DNA of 64,000 bases from DASXKD01 sp963707905 (GCA_963707905.1 CAVPSA010000059.1:1-64000), one strand, 5' to 3'. Shown: positions 16,194-25,845, counted from the first letter of the stretch. Numbers and translations are program-made. Notes: a model not told the origin generated them from the letters alone.

Positions 16194-16960
16194 GTGCCTC
16201 GTGACGAAAGCGCCGGCCGGTCCCGCCCCGGTTTCCTTGGCGCGCTGCGGCAGGCGGTGTCCGGCGGCACGGCGTTCGGCAGCCGGGGCACGGTTCCCGA
16301 GGGCCGCGCCGAGCGGCTCGGCCTGGCCGTGGTGCCGCCAGGCGCCAGCAGCGCACTCACGCTGCCGATGGAGTTCCTCGGGGCCGGCCAGGACCGCAGG
16401 GCCGGCGCCGAACTGGCCGGGCGCATCGGCGGCCTGGGCGCGCGGGTCTTCGAGTTCAACGCCGACGAGCTGAGCGGGTCGGGCGGCGAGGGGCCGGCAG
16501 CTGGGACAGCTTCCCTTACCGGGTGGCCGCCGTGGAACTCGGCTTCCGGCTGCCCTGGTTCGCCATCGCGCTGCGCCGCGTGCCGTCCCCGACCCAGCGG
16601 ATCTATCCCGGGCGGCGCGGCCACGGCCTGGACACCGGCGACCGCAAGACCGACCGGGCCTATGTGCTGCACGCGGACGACCCGGCCGCGGTGGCCGCCG
16701 TCCTCGGCGGCCCGCTGCGCGGCTGGCTGCCCGGTGCCCTCGCGACCCGGCCCGAGCAGCGCCCGCTGATCACGCTCGAAGTCAGCGGGGGCTGGGCAAT
16801 GACCGCGATCCAGGCCGGCGGGCTGGCCGTGCCCGACGCCGTCGCGCTCGGCCGCCAGCAGCGCCTCGGCCATCCCGGGCCGTGGCCGGATGCGCTGCTT
16901 TCGCTGCTGGCCGGGTTCCGTGAGCAGATACCGCCCGGCGCCAGGCAACCGAGCGGCTGA
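16194..16960 (+). pseudogene. Unrecognised protein, split by an apparent frameshift
   Basis: I do not recognise the family. Frame 3 from GTG 16194 reads to about residue 100 (LGLAVVPPGASSALTLPMEF, FEFNADELSGSGG). The following conserved-looking part (GSWDSFPYRVAAVELGFRLP, YVLHADDPAAVAAVLGG, LITLEVSGGWAMTAI) lies in frame 2 from about 16500 to TGA 16960. Joined, the product is about 254 residues, soluble, with alternating strands and helices and no signal peptide. It sits between the purine island and thrS, 37 bp after the deaminase gene. The shift occurs in G/C-rich sequence around 16486-16503. Confidence 0.6.
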
Positions 16961-17094
16961 GGCGGTCACGCCACCGGATCGGTCATCGCAGCGCAGGCCC
17001 GGTGCTTAATCGGCACGGCGCTACGACGACCATCGATAGCATTTGCCCAACGGGCAGTGCCCATTTCCCAGTCACTAGAGCACAGGAGACCGCC

Positions 17095-19080
17095 GTGTCA
17101 CCCCAGCAACTGCACATCACCCTCGCCGGCCGCGAGTCCGTGGTGGACGCTGGCACGACGGCTGGGGAGGTGCTGCAGCCCACCGGCGGGCAGCCCGCCG
17201 CGGGCGCCGTGATCGCCGCCCGGGTCAATGGCGCCCTGCGCGATCTGGCGGCGCCGCTCGCCGAGGGTGACGAGGTCGACGGGGTGGATATTGCCAGTGA
17301 GGACGGCCGGGCCATCCTGCGGCACTCCACCGCGCACGTGATGGCGCAGGCGGTGCAGGAACTGTTTCCTCAGGCCAAGCTCGGCATCGGCCCCCCGGTG
17401 GAGGACGGTTTCTACTACGACTTCGACGTGCCGCAGCCGTTCGGCCCGGACGACCTGAAGGCCATTGAGGCGCGCATGCGCGCGATCGTCAAGCAGGGCC
17501 AGCGCTTCTCCCGCCGCGTCGTCAGCGAGGGCGAGGCCCGCGGCGAGCTGGCGGCCGAGCCGTACAAGCTGGAGCTTGTCGGGCTCAAGGGCGGCGCGGC
17601 GGACGAGGCAGCCGTGGAGGTCGGCGGGGCCGAGCTGACCATGTACGACAACACCGACCCGCGCAGCGGTGAGCTGTGCTGGACGGACCTGTGCCGTGGG
17701 CCGCACCTGCCCACCACCCGGCACATCCCGGCGTTCAAGCTGATGCGCACCGGCGGCGCGTACTGGCGGGGGAGCGAACAGAACCCGCAGCTGCAGCGGA
17801 TCTACGGCACCGCCTGGGAGTCCCGGCAGGCGCAGGAGGCCTACCTGCACCTGCTGGCGGAGGCGGAGCGGCGCGACCACCGCAAACTCGGCGCCGAGCT
17901 TGACCTGTTCTCGTTCCCGGCGGAGATCGGCAGCGGCCTGGCGGTGTTCCACCCCAAGGGCGGCACCATCCGGCGGGTCATGGAGGACTACTCGCGGCAG
18001 CGGCACATCGAGGCCGGCTATGAGTTCGTGAACAGCCCGCACATCACCAAGGCCGAGCTGTTCGAGACCTCGGGCCACCTCGGCTGGTTCAAGGAGAACA
18101 TGTTCCCGCCCATGGAGATGGAGGGCGCGAGCTACTACCTCAAGCCGATGAACTGCCCGTTCCACATACTGGTCTTCCGGTCGCGCGGGCGGTCCTACCG
18201 GGAACTGCCGCTGCGGCTGTTCGAGTTCGGCACCGTGTACCGGTACGAGAAGTCCGGCGTGGTGCACGGCCTGACCCGGGTCCGCGGGCTCACCATGGAC
18301 GACTCGCACATCTTCTGCACCCGCGAGCAGGTCGGCACCGAGCTGAAGCGGCTGCTGAAGTTCGTCCTCGACCTGCTGCGCGACTACGGCCTGGCCGACT
18401 TCTACCTGGAGCTTTCCACCAGGGACGAGGCCAAGGAGAAGTTCGTCGGCAGCGACGAGGACTGGGCGCACGCGACCGAGATGCTCGCCGAGGCCGCCGC
18501 GGAATCCGGCCTGGAACTGGTCGCCGACCCCGGCGGCGCGGCGTTCTACGGGCCGAAGATCTCGGTGCAGGCCAGGGACGCGATCGGCCGCACCTGGCAG
18601 CTGTCCACCATTCAGCTCGACTACAACGAGCCCAAGCGGTTCGGCCTGGAGTACCAGGCAGCGGACGGCACCCGGCAGGAGCCCATCATGATCCACCGGG
18701 CGCTGTTCGGGTCCATCGAGCGGTTCTTCGGGATCCTGACCGAGCACTATGCCGGCGCGTTCCCGCCCTGGCTGGCGCCCGTGCAGGTGACGGGCATCCC
18801 GATCGCCGACGCGCACGTGCCCTATCTGGAGGAGGTGGCGGCCCGGCTGCGCGAGCACGGGATCCGGGTGGAGGTCGACGACAGCGCCGACCGGATGCAG
18901 AAGAAGATCCGCAACGCCCAGCGCCAGAAGGTGCCGTACATGCTGCTGGCCGGGGACGAGGACGTCAGCGCCGGGGCGGTGTCGTTCCGTTACCGCAGCG
19001 GGGAGCAGAAGAACGGCGTGCCCGTGGACGAGGCCGTGGCCGAGATCGTCAAAGCCGTCGCCGCCCGCGTCCAGGTCTGA
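17095..19080 (+). CDS. thrS: Threonyl-tRNA synthetase
   Basis: 661 residues. GTG 17095 is preferred (AGGAGA at 17084-17089) over the upstream in-frame start at 17002. Domains: TGS (about 1-65); the second-additional editing domain with HSTAHV (His77, His81); class II catalytic core with FPPMEMEGASYYLKPMNCPF, motif 2 YRYEKSGVVHGLTRVRGLTM and motif 3 PIMIHRALFGSIERFFGIL; C-terminal anticodon-binding domain. It charges tRNA-Thr. The HIT gene follows by 13 bp, matching the thrS-HIT-pgsA order of actinobacteria. No T-box leader was seen upstream. Confidence 0.97.
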   Translation: MSPQQLHITLAGRESVVDAGTTAGEVLQPTGGQPAAGAVIAARVNGALRDLAAPLAEGDEVDGVDIASEDGRAILRHSTAHVMAQAVQELFPQAKLGIGPPVEDGFYYDFDVPQPFGPDDLKAIEARMRAIVKQGQRFSRRVVSEGEARGELAAEPYKLELVGLKGGAADEAAVEVGGAELTMYDNTDPRSGELCWTDLCRGPHLPTTRHIPAFKLMRTGGAYWRGSEQNPQLQRIYGTAWESRQAQEAYLHLLAEAERRDHRKLGAELDLFSFPAEIGSGLAVFHPKGGTIRRVMEDYSRQRHIEAGYEFVNSPHITKAELFETSGHLGWFKENMFPPMEMEGASYYLKPMNCPFHILVFRSRGRSYRELPLRLFEFGTVYRYEKSGVVHGLTRVRGLTMDDSHIFCTREQVGTELKRLLKFVLDLLRDYGLADFYLELSTRDEAKEKFVGSDEDWAHATEMLAEAAAESGLELVADPGGAAFYGPKISVQARDAIGRTWQLSTIQLDYNEPKRFGLEYQAADGTRQEPIMIHRALFGSIERFFGILTEHYAGAFPPWLAPVQVTGIPIADAHVPYLEEVAARLREHGIRVEVDDSADRMQKKIRNAQRQKVPYMLLAGDEDVSAGAVSFRYRSGEQKNGVPVDEAVAEIVKAVAARVQV

Positions 19081-19093
19081 TTGGTGCTGGCCC

Positions 19094-19657
19094 ATGTCTG
19101 ATCCGGTAATGGATGAGCCGTTCGAGCAGGACGGGGCCGGCGAGCCCGACGGGTTCCGGCGGCTGTGGATGCCGCACCGCATGGCCTACATCAAGGGCGA
19201 GAACCGGGCCACCAGCGACAGCCCCGACGAGTGCCCGTTCTGCCGGGCGCCGAAGCTGCCCGACGCCGACGGGCTCATCGTGGCGCGCGGCACGTCCGTG
19301 TTCACGGTGCTGAACCTCTACCCCTACAACGCCGGCCACCTCATGGTCTGCCCGTACCGGCACGTGGCCGACTACACCGAGCTGGATCCGGCGGAAACCA
19401 CGGAACTGGCCGGGCACACCAAGCTGGCGATGACCGCGCTGCGTGCCGCGTCCGGCGCGCAGGGCTTCAACATCGGCATGAACATGGGCGGGGTGGCGGG
19501 CGCGGGCATCGCCGCGCACCTGCACCAGCACGTGGTGCCCCGGTGGGGCGGCGACACCAACTTCATGCCGGTCGTGGCCGGCGTCAAGGTGCTGCCACAG
19601 CTCCTGGGCGAGACCAGGCAGATGCTCGCGGCCGCCTGGGGCCAGCCGGTGGGCTGA
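19094..19657 (+). CDS. HIT-family nucleotide phosphorylase/hydrolase
   Basis: 187 residues with the histidine-triad motif HLHQHVVPRW (HxHxHxx) near residue 143 and an upstream CPFCRAPKLPDADGLIV segment carrying a CxxC typical of actinobacterial Ap4A phosphorylase-like HIT proteins. It likely cleaves dinucleoside polyphosphates such as Ap4A made by aminoacyl-tRNA synthetases, which fits its coupling to thrS. It ends 18 bp before the stop of the convergent EF-G paralogue. The ATG has only a weak ribosome site, so it may depend on thrS translation. Confidence 0.88.
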   Translation: MSDPVMDEPFEQDGAGEPDGFRRLWMPHRMAYIKGENRATSDSPDECPFCRAPKLPDADGLIVARGTSVFTVLNLYPYNAGHLMVCPYRHVADYTELDPAETTELAGHTKLAMTALRAASGAQGFNIGMNMGGVAGAGIAAHLHQHVVPRWGGDTNFMPVVAGVKVLPQLLGETRQMLAAAWGQPVG

Positions 19658-19675
19658 CCCCAGGGAGCGGCAGGG

Positions 19676-21820
19676 TTACTCCTTGGCCGCGGTCACGACC
19701 TTGTCGGCCAGATGCGACGGCAGCGGCTCGTACCGCAGGTAGGACCGGCTGAACGAGCCCGTGCCCTGGGACATCGACCGCAGGTCGATGGAGTAGCGGA
19801 TGATCTCCAGTTCCGGGATCTCGGCCTTCACCAGGGTCCGCCCGCCCTGGACCGGCTCGGTCCCGAGCACCCGGCCGCGCCGGGACGACAGGTCCGACAT
19901 GACCGCGCCGACATAGTCGTCGGGCACCAGCACCGACACCTCGTCCACCGGTTCGAGCAGCGACACCTTGGCCCGGTCCGCCGCGTCCCGCAGCGCCGCC
20001 CGGCCCGCCTTCTGGAAGGCCATGTCGGAGGAGTCCACCGAGTGTGCCTTGCCGTCGAACAGCGTCACCCTGATGTCCACCATCGGGTACCCGGCCAGCA
20101 CGCCCTGCTCCATCTGGGCGCGCACGCCCTTCTCCACGGACGGGATGAACTGACGCGGGACCACACCGCCGACGATCTTGTCCACGAATTCGAGGCCGGA
20201 GCCCGACGGCAGCGGCTCCACCTCGATGTGCGCGATGCCGAACTCGCCGTGGCCGCCGGTCTGCTTGACGTTGCGGCCCAGCCCCTGGGCCTTGCTCGCC
20301 ACCGTCTCGCGCAGCGGTACCCGGAGCTCGACGGTCTCCACCGCGACGCCGTGGCGCGAGGACAGCCGGTCGAGCATCACGTCCGCGTGGGCCTCGCCCA
20401 TGCACCAGAGCACCAGCTGGTGGGTCTCGGGGTTGTTCTCCATGCGCAGCGTCGGGTCCTCGGCCACCAGCCGGCTCAGCGCCTGGGACAGCTTGTCCTC
20501 GTCCGCCTTGGACTTCGCCGTGATCGCCACCGGAAGCAGCGGCTCGGGCATGTTCCACGGCTCCATCAGCAGCGGGCGCTCCTTGCTGGAGAGCGTGTCA
20601 CCGCTCTCCGCGCTGGTCAGCTTGGCGACCGCGCAGATATCCCCGGCGGCGCAGGCCGGCACGGGACGCTGCTGCTTGCCCAGCGGCGAGGTCAGCGCGC
20701 CGACGCGCTCATCGGCGTCATGGTCGGCGTGACCGCGCTCGGCCATCCCGTGCCCGGACACATGCACCACGGTGTCCGGCCGCAGCGTGCCGGAGAACAC
20801 CCGGACCAGGCTGACCCGGCCGACGTAGGGGTCCGACGTGGTCTTGACCACCTCGGCCAGCAGCGGCCCGTTCGGGTCGCTCTTCAGGCCGGTGACGGCC
20901 TTGCCGTCCACCGACGTCACGGCGGGCAGCGGGTGCTCCTCGGGCGAGGGGAAGGCCTGGGTGATGACCTCGAGAAGCTCCAGCAGCCCGACCCCGTGCG
21001 GCGCCGAGGCGGCGAGCACCGGGTGGAAGGTGCCCCGCGCGACCGCCGTCTCCAGGTCGTCGATCAGGCTCTTCGGGTCGATGCTCTCGCCGGAGAGGTA
21101 GGAGTCCATGAGACTCTCGTCTTCGCTCTCCTGGATGATCCCCTCGATCAGCGTGCTGCGCAGTTCCTCGACCTGGTCCGCGAGCGCCGGGTCGGGGTCG
21201 CGCTCGGCCCTGGTTCCGCTCGAGTAGTCGAACATGCGGCCCGACAGCAGCCCGATCAGGCCTTGCAGATCCGTGCCCGCGCCGCCCACGGGCAGGTACA
21301 GCGGCGCCACCGCGTCACCGAAGGCGTCCCGGCACGCGCTCAGGGCCTGCTCGAAGTCGCCCCGCTGGTGGTCGATCTTCGTGATGACGACGGCGCGGGG
21401 CATCCCCACCGCGGCACACTCGTCCCACAGCATCCTGGTCAGGCCGTCCACGCCCTCGGTGGCGGAGACAGCGAAGAGGGCCGCGTCCGCCGCACGGAGC
21501 CCGGCCCTCAGATCGCCGGTGAAGTCGGCGTAACCGGGGGTATCCAGCAGGTTCACCTTGACCCCGGAGTGGGTCAGCGGCGCGACGGTGAGGTTGACCG
21601 AGCGCTGCTGCCTGATCTCCACCTCGTCGAAGTCGCTGACGGTCGTGCCGTCCTCCACCCGGCCCGTCCGCTGGATGGCACCGGTCGCGCCCAGCAGCGC
21701 CTCGACCAGAGTTGTCTTGCCCGATCCGGAATGGCCGACCAGCGCGACGTTGCGCACCCCGCCAGGCTGGTCGGCCGGTGCCGCACCGCCCGTGGCTGTC
21801 GATCCTCTCCTGTCTGTCAT
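19676..21820 (-). CDS. Elongation factor G-like GTPase (EF-G2 type)
   Basis: 714 residues. ATG 21820 has AGGAGG six to seven bases upstream; an in-frame start at 21904 is rejected. GTPase motifs: GHSGSGKTTLVEALLG (P-loop), DTPGYADF (G3) and TKIDHQRG (G4). The beta-barrel, domain III, GHGEFGIAHIEVEPL (domain IV) and a C-terminal EF-G domain complete the fold. The divergent P-loop (HSGSGKTT rather than HIDAGKTT) and position outside the str operon mark it as the actinobacterial EF-G paralogue, whose role (translation-linked or accessory) is not settled. It is divergent from pgsA. Confidence 0.88.
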   Translation of the reverse strand: MTDRRGSTATGGAAPADQPGGVRNVALVGHSGSGKTTLVEALLGATGAIQRTGRVEDGTTVSDFDEVEIRQQRSVNLTVAPLTHSGVKVNLLDTPGYADFTGDLRAGLRAADAALFAVSATEGVDGLTRMLWDECAAVGMPRAVVITKIDHQRGDFEQALSACRDAFGDAVAPLYLPVGGAGTDLQGLIGLLSGRMFDYSSGTRAERDPDPALADQVEELRSTLIEGIIQESEDESLMDSYLSGESIDPKSLIDDLETAVARGTFHPVLAASAPHGVGLLELLEVITQAFPSPEEHPLPAVTSVDGKAVTGLKSDPNGPLLAEVVKTTSDPYVGRVSLVRVFSGTLRPDTVVHVSGHGMAERGHADHDADERVGALTSPLGKQQRPVPACAAGDICAVAKLTSAESGDTLSSKERPLLMEPWNMPEPLLPVAITAKSKADEDKLSQALSRLVAEDPTLRMENNPETHQLVLWCMGEAHADVMLDRLSSRHGVAVETVELRVPLRETVASKAQGLGRNVKQTGGHGEFGIAHIEVEPLPSGSGLEFVDKIVGGVVPRQFIPSVEKGVRAQMEQGVLAGYPMVDIRVTLFDGKAHSVDSSDMAFQKAGRAALRDAADRAKVSLLEPVDEVSVLVPDDYVGAVMSDLSSRRGRVLGTEPVQGGRTLVKAEIPELEIIRYSIDLRSMSQGTGSFSRSYLRYEPLPSHLADKVVTAAKE

Positions 21821-21994
21821 GCATCGCCTCCTGCTGGTCTGTTCGGCTGCTGTGGCCGCCCGGCCGCCGCCGGCCGGTGCGGCGGGTGCTTCGTTCGGCT
21901 GCACTACGATCAGCCTTTACCCCTTGGCTACCGCACCACAAGCCCCCGGCCAGAATCGCCCGGCCTGTCCTGGCGCCAGTAGGGTGGGACGGCC

Positions 21995-22678
21995 ATGCTG
22001 AACGTGTTGCGGCCTGCTCTGTCCCGCCTGCTGACCCCGGTCGCCGACGCGCTGGCGCGCACGCCCGTGACGCCCAACGCGCTGACCATCACCGGCACCG
22101 TCGGGATGACCGCGGGCGCGCTGTGGCTGTTTCCCACCGGCCACCTGTTCGCCGGGACCGTGGTGTGCACCGGCTTCGTCCTGGGCGACATGCTCGACGG
22201 GCTGCTGGCCCGGGTCAAGGGGACCAGCGGCGCGTGGGGCGCGTTCCTCGACTCCACCCTGGACCGGATCAGCGACGCGGCGGTCTTCGCTGGCCTCACC
22301 ATCTGGCTGGTCAGGACCCACCAGGACACGCTGGCCTGGGTCGCTCTGTTCTGCCTGGTCATGGGCATGATGGTGTCGTACGCGAAGGCGCGCGCCGAGG
22401 GGCTGGGCATCGCCTGCAACGTGGGTATCGCCGAGCGCACCGAGCGGCTCCTGATCACCCTGGTCGCGGCCGGGCTGACCGGGCTTGGCGTGCCGTATGT
22501 GCTCGCCATCGGGTTGTGGGCGCTCGCGGTCCTGTCGCTGGTGACCTTCGGCCAGCGGGTGGATGCGGTCCGGCGCGCGGTGGGCGGGCGGCCGGCCTCC
22601 CCGGTTCCGGCCGGGGAGCCGTGGCGGGATCATGGTGATGAACCGCCGGATGACACTCGGGCCGGAGCACCATCATGA
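21995..22678 (+). CDS. pgsA: CDP-alcohol phosphatidyltransferase (phosphatidylinositol-phosphate synthase)
   Basis: 227 residues, an integral membrane enzyme with about six hydrophobic segments. The family motif D65xxD68G69xxA72R73...G82xxxD86xxxD90 is complete. It joins CDP-diacylglycerol and inositol phosphate in the first committed step of phosphatidylinositol synthesis; the specific substrate is inferred from the following patA and pimA genes, which build mannosides on phosphatidylinositol. The C-terminus is a charged cytosolic tail. Its stop falls within the repeated initiation region described at 22661. Confidence 0.9.
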   Translation: MLNVLRPALSRLLTPVADALARTPVTPNALTITGTVGMTAGALWLFPTGHLFAGTVVCTGFVLGDMLDGLLARVKGTSGAWGAFLDSTLDRISDAAVFAGLTIWLVRTHQDTLAWVALFCLVMGMMVSYAKARAEGLGIACNVGIAERTERLLITLVAAGLTGLGVPYVLAIGLWALAVLSLVTFGQRVDAVRRAVGGRPASPVPAGEPWRDHGDEPPDDTRAGAPS

Positions 22679-22738
22679 ACACCCGGAGCACCATCGTGAA
22701 CACCGGAGCACCATCGTGAACACCGGAGCGCCGCGATG
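22663..22738 (+). repeat. Repeated translation-initiation region before patA
   Basis: About 20-bp units, GGAGCACCATCRTGAACACC, follow each other, each holding a GGAG ribosome site seven bases before ATG or GTG: starts at 22675, 22696, 22716 and finally the real patA ATG at 22736 (GGAGCGCCGCGATG). The first ATG overlaps the pgsA stop. The starts fall in different frames (offsets 21, 20, 20), so the upstream ones would give short peptides; that from 22675 is 14 codons. Confidence 0.75.
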
Positions 22739-23860
22739 AGCAACATGCTGTCCGCGCTGAAGGGCCGCGTGACCGCCGCGTCGTACGCCGCCGCCTGGTG
22801 GCTGGTCTGCCGCATGCCCGAGTCGTGGGGGCGGTGGGCGTTCCAGCAGGCGGGAGAGCTCGCCTGGCGGCGGCAGGGGCCCGGGGTCCAGTTGCTGGAG
22901 GCGAACCTCCGCCGGGTCATCGGGCCGGAGCCGTCCGGCAAGGAACTCCGGGCCCTGTCCCGCGCGGGCATGCACTCTTACGCGCGGTACTGGTTCGAGG
23001 TGTTCCGGCTGCCGGTGATCAGCGCCGAGCGGCTCGTCGCCGAGATGCACTGCGAGGGGGAGGACCGGCTGCTCGGCACCCTCGCCGCCGGGCGCGGGGC
23101 GGTGCTGCCGCTGCCGCACATGGGCAACTGGGACCACGCTGGAGCGTGGATCATCGCGCGCGGCGTGCCCAGGTTCACCACCGTGGCCGAGCGGCTCAAG
23201 CCCGAGTCGCTGGCCCGGCGGTTCTTCGCTTTCCGTGAGGGGCTCGGATTCGAGGTGCTCCCCGCGACCGGCGGTGTGCAGCGGTTCGGGATCCTCGCCC
23301 AGCGGCTGCGGGCGGGCGGCCTGGTCTGCCTGCCCGCCGACCGGGACATCACCGGCGGCGGCATCGAGGTCGACTTCTTCGGCGAGAAGGCACACATGAT
23401 GGGCGGGGCCGCGGCGCTGGCGGTGCAGACCGGCGCTGCCCTGATGCCGGTCACGCTGTGGTTCGACGGCCCGCACTGGGGCGCGCACATCCACGAGGAA
23501 ATCCCCGTGCCCGAGGGCGGCACCCGGCGCGAGAAGGTCGCCGCGATGACCCAGCAGGTGGCGCGGGTCTTTGAAGCCGGGATCGCCGAGCACCCGGAGG
23601 ACTGGCACATGCTCCAGCGGGTGTTTTCCGACGACCTGGACCTGGCCCGGCTCGCCGCCGCACAGGCCACGGCGCAGGCTGCGGAGGCCACCGCGGAGGA
23701 TGCCGCGGGCGCTGCAAAGAAGGCCGAGGGCGCTGCGGCCGATGCGGTCGCGGGGCGGGCCGATGCGGGCCGGGCGGCGCTGAACGGCCATGCAGCCGGC
23801 GCCACACTGGACGGCCTGGCCGACGGTGCCGCTGCGGGCGAGGGCGGGAGCGAGCCGTGA
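22736..23860 (+). CDS. patA: Phosphatidylinositol mannoside acyltransferase
   Basis: 374 residues of the lauroyl/myristoyl (LpxL-HtrB-like) acyltransferase family. The catalytic HxxxxD motif HMGNWD (His128, Asp133) and downstream CLPADRDITGGGIEVDFFG block are present. In actinobacteria with PIMs this gene position encodes the enzyme that acylates the 6-position mannose of PIM. The last 70 residues are an Ala-rich, low-complexity tail. It overlaps pimA by 4 bp. Translation may be tuned by the repeated initiation sites immediately upstream. Confidence 0.87.
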   Translation: MSNMLSALKGRVTAASYAAAWWLVCRMPESWGRWAFQQAGELAWRRQGPGVQLLEANLRRVIGPEPSGKELRALSRAGMHSYARYWFEVFRLPVISAERLVAEMHCEGEDRLLGTLAAGRGAVLPLPHMGNWDHAGAWIIARGVPRFTTVAERLKPESLARRFFAFREGLGFEVLPATGGVQRFGILAQRLRAGGLVCLPADRDITGGGIEVDFFGEKAHMMGGAAALAVQTGAALMPVTLWFDGPHWGAHIHEEIPVPEGGTRREKVAAMTQQVARVFEAGIAEHPEDWHMLQRVFSDDLDLARLAAAQATAQAAEATAEDAAGAAKKAEGAAADAVAGRADAGRAALNGHAAGATLDGLADGAAAGEGGSEP

Positions 23861-24987
23861 GAATCGGCATGGTCTGCCCGTACACCTGGGACGTGCCCGG
23901 CGGGGTACAGGAGCACATCAAGGACCTGGCGGAGGCCCTCATCGGCCTGGGGCACGAGGTCTCGGTCATTTCCCCGGCCGACGATGACACCCCGCTTCCT
24001 GGTTACGTCGTGCCCGCCGGGCGCGCCGTGCCCGTTCCGTACAACGGGTCTGTGGCGCGGCTCGCATTCGGCCCGCTGTCCGCGGCCCGGGTCCGCCGCT
24101 GGGTCAAGGAGGGCGGGTTCGACGTGCTGCACGTGCACGAGCCCGCCGCACCAAGCCTGTCCCTGCTGGCCTGCTGGGTGGCGGACGGGCCGATCGTCGC
24201 GACCGCACACACCGCCAACCCCCGCTCGCGGGTGATGCACGCCGCCTATCTGGCGCTGCAGACCGCTCTGGAGAAGATCAGCGGCTGGATCGCGGTGTCC
24301 GAGGCGGCCCGTACCACGCTTGTGGAGCACATGGGCGGCGACGCGGTGCTCATCCCGAACGGGGTGACGGTCAGCCGGTACGAGAAGGCGTCCCCCCTGC
24401 CCGGGTGGCCCGGCGAGGGCGGGGTGCTCGGCTTCCTCGGCCGGATGGAAGAGCCGCGCAAGGGCCTGGACGTGCTGTTGCGGGCGTTCGAACTGCTGGC
24501 TGCGCAGCGGCCGGGGCTGCGGCTGCTCGTGGCCGGGCCGGGCGACCTCGACGAGGTGCACGCCAAGGTGCCCGAGGCGACCAGGGACCGGCTGATCCTG
24601 CTCGGCCAGGTGACCCAGGAGGATAAGGCCCGCTTCTACCACTCGGTGGACGTGTTCTGCGCGCCCAACACCGGCGGTGAGAGCTTCGGTGTCGTGCTGA
24701 TCGAGGCGATGGCCGCCGGCGCTCCCATCGTGGCCAGCGACCTGGACGCATTCCAGCTCGTGCTGCGCGGCGGCCAGGCCGGGGAACTGTTCCCGGCCGG
24801 CGACCCGGCCGCGCTGGCCGCGGCGGCGAGCCGGCTGCTTGACGACCCGTCGCTGCGGGCGCGGCTGTCGGCTGCGGCGACCGATGCGGTTCGGGCCTAC
24901 GACTGGCCGATGGTGGCCCGTGACGTGGTCAAGGTCTACAAGGCCGTGGTGCCATCGGTGGTCGCAAAGGTCACGGTGAACCTGTGA
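23857..24987 (+). CDS. pimA: Phosphatidylinositol alpha-mannosyltransferase
   Basis: 376 residues, a GT4-type GT-B glycosyltransferase. Features: N-terminal MRIGMVCPYTWDVPGGVQEH glycine loop, the HVHEPAAPSLSLLA and ATAHTANPRSR segments, and the C-terminal nucleotide-sugar motif GGESFGVVLIEAMAAGAPIV with the EX7E glutamates. It transfers mannose from GDP-mannose to phosphatidylinositol, the first PIM step, at the inner face of the membrane. The GTG start at 23857 overlaps the patA stop (GTGA), completing the pgsA-patA-pimA operon. Confidence 0.93.
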   Translation: MRIGMVCPYTWDVPGGVQEHIKDLAEALIGLGHEVSVISPADDDTPLPGYVVPAGRAVPVPYNGSVARLAFGPLSAARVRRWVKEGGFDVLHVHEPAAPSLSLLACWVADGPIVATAHTANPRSRVMHAAYLALQTALEKISGWIAVSEAARTTLVEHMGGDAVLIPNGVTVSRYEKASPLPGWPGEGGVLGFLGRMEEPRKGLDVLLRAFELLAAQRPGLRLLVAGPGDLDEVHAKVPEATRDRLILLGQVTQEDKARFYHSVDVFCAPNTGGESFGVVLIEAMAAGAPIVASDLDAFQLVLRGGQAGELFPAGDPAALAAAASRLLDDPSLRARLSAAATDAVRAYDWPMVARDVVKVYKAVVPSVVAKVTVNL

Positions 24988-25078
24988 AGAGCCCGGCCAG
25001 GCTTTGCCCGGCAGGGCCGGTTCCGCTGGCCCGGTGCCGCGCAGCGGCCACTGAAACCGCGGTTGCGGGCGGCGTGCC

Positions 25079-25669
25079 GTGCTGACCAGGGTGATCCTGA
25101 TCGTCATCGCCGCGATCCTGGTCGGCGTCTACGTCTCCTGGCGTGCCGGGCGGCTGGACCGGCTGCACGCCAGGGTGGAGGCGGCGCGGGCCGCGCTCGA
25201 CGCGGCACTGGCCCGGCGCATCTCCATCTCGGTGGAGCTGGCCGCCAGCGGCCTGCTCGACCCGGCGACGAGCCTGCTGATCGCTGGCGCGGCCCACGAC
25301 GCGCGGGCCGCGGGCGAGCTGGACGAGCGGGCGGAAAGCGATCTCACCCGCGCCCTGCGGGCGGCGCTCGCCCAGCCCGGGTTCCGTGCCGACCTGGCCG
25401 CGCGGAGCGGCGGGGACGAGGCACTCGCCGAACTCGAGGGCGCCTCCCACCAGGTGTTCCTGGCCCGCAAGTTCTACAACGACGCGGTCGCCGCGACCCG
25501 CGCCGCGCGCCGCCGGTGGCTGGTCCGGCTGCTTCGGCTGGCCGGTGGTGCCCCGTTGCCCGAGTTCTTCGAGATCGACGAATCCCTGGTGGACTCCGAT
25601 GCCGCCGGGCGGGGCAACGACATGCCGCACCTCACGGCGGGTGACCCGCCGTCGGCTCAGGCTAACTGA
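25079..25669 (+). CDS. Membrane-anchored LemA-like protein of unknown function
   Basis: 196 residues from GTG 25079. One N-terminal transmembrane helix (VILIVIAAILVGVYVSW) is followed by long amphipathic helices (RLDRLHARVEAARAALDAAL and onward) and a segment LARKFYNDAVAATRAARRRW similar to the YN-D-V core of LemA proteins. It ends in an acidic tail. Orthologues commonly sit just after pimA in actinobacteria. Its function is unknown. The ribosome site is weak; it starts 91 bp after pimA, so it may be the last gene of that operon. Confidence 0.6.
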   Translation: MLTRVILIVIAAILVGVYVSWRAGRLDRLHARVEAARAALDAALARRISISVELAASGLLDPATSLLIAGAAHDARAAGELDERAESDLTRALRAALAQPGFRADLAARSGGDEALAELEGASHQVFLARKFYNDAVAATRAARRRWLVRLLRLAGGAPLPEFFEIDESLVDSDAAGRGNDMPHLTAGDPPSAQAN

Positions 25670-25678
25670 GATCCTCGG

Positions 25679-25713
25679 GGGACCTGTGGGACCTGTGGGA
25701 CCTGCGGGACCCG
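25679..25713 (+). repeat. Short 9-bp tandem repeat upstream of pdxS
   Basis: Nearly four units of GGGACCTGT/C (25679, 25688, 25697, then a degenerate 25706) sit in the 176-bp gap between the LemA-like gene and pdxS. Nothing else was recognised in the gap. Confidence 0.75.
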
Positions 25714-25845
25714 TTGAGGCCCCATGGCCCGGCCGGGGCTGGTGAGAGCCGGGCGGCTGAGTGGGCCGGTGTGAGGGGCGCGGTGCCAGTTCGGCAGGAG
25801 CGCCTACCATGGAGGGACCGTGCGAGCAATCGAGTGAGGTTCATC

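Noticed and set aside
16961..17094. T-box riboswitch upstream of thrS (also considered for aspS, alaS, pheS)
   Set aside because: No T-box consensus, specifier stem or antiterminator pairing could be recognised, and aspS and alaS overlap the preceding genes.
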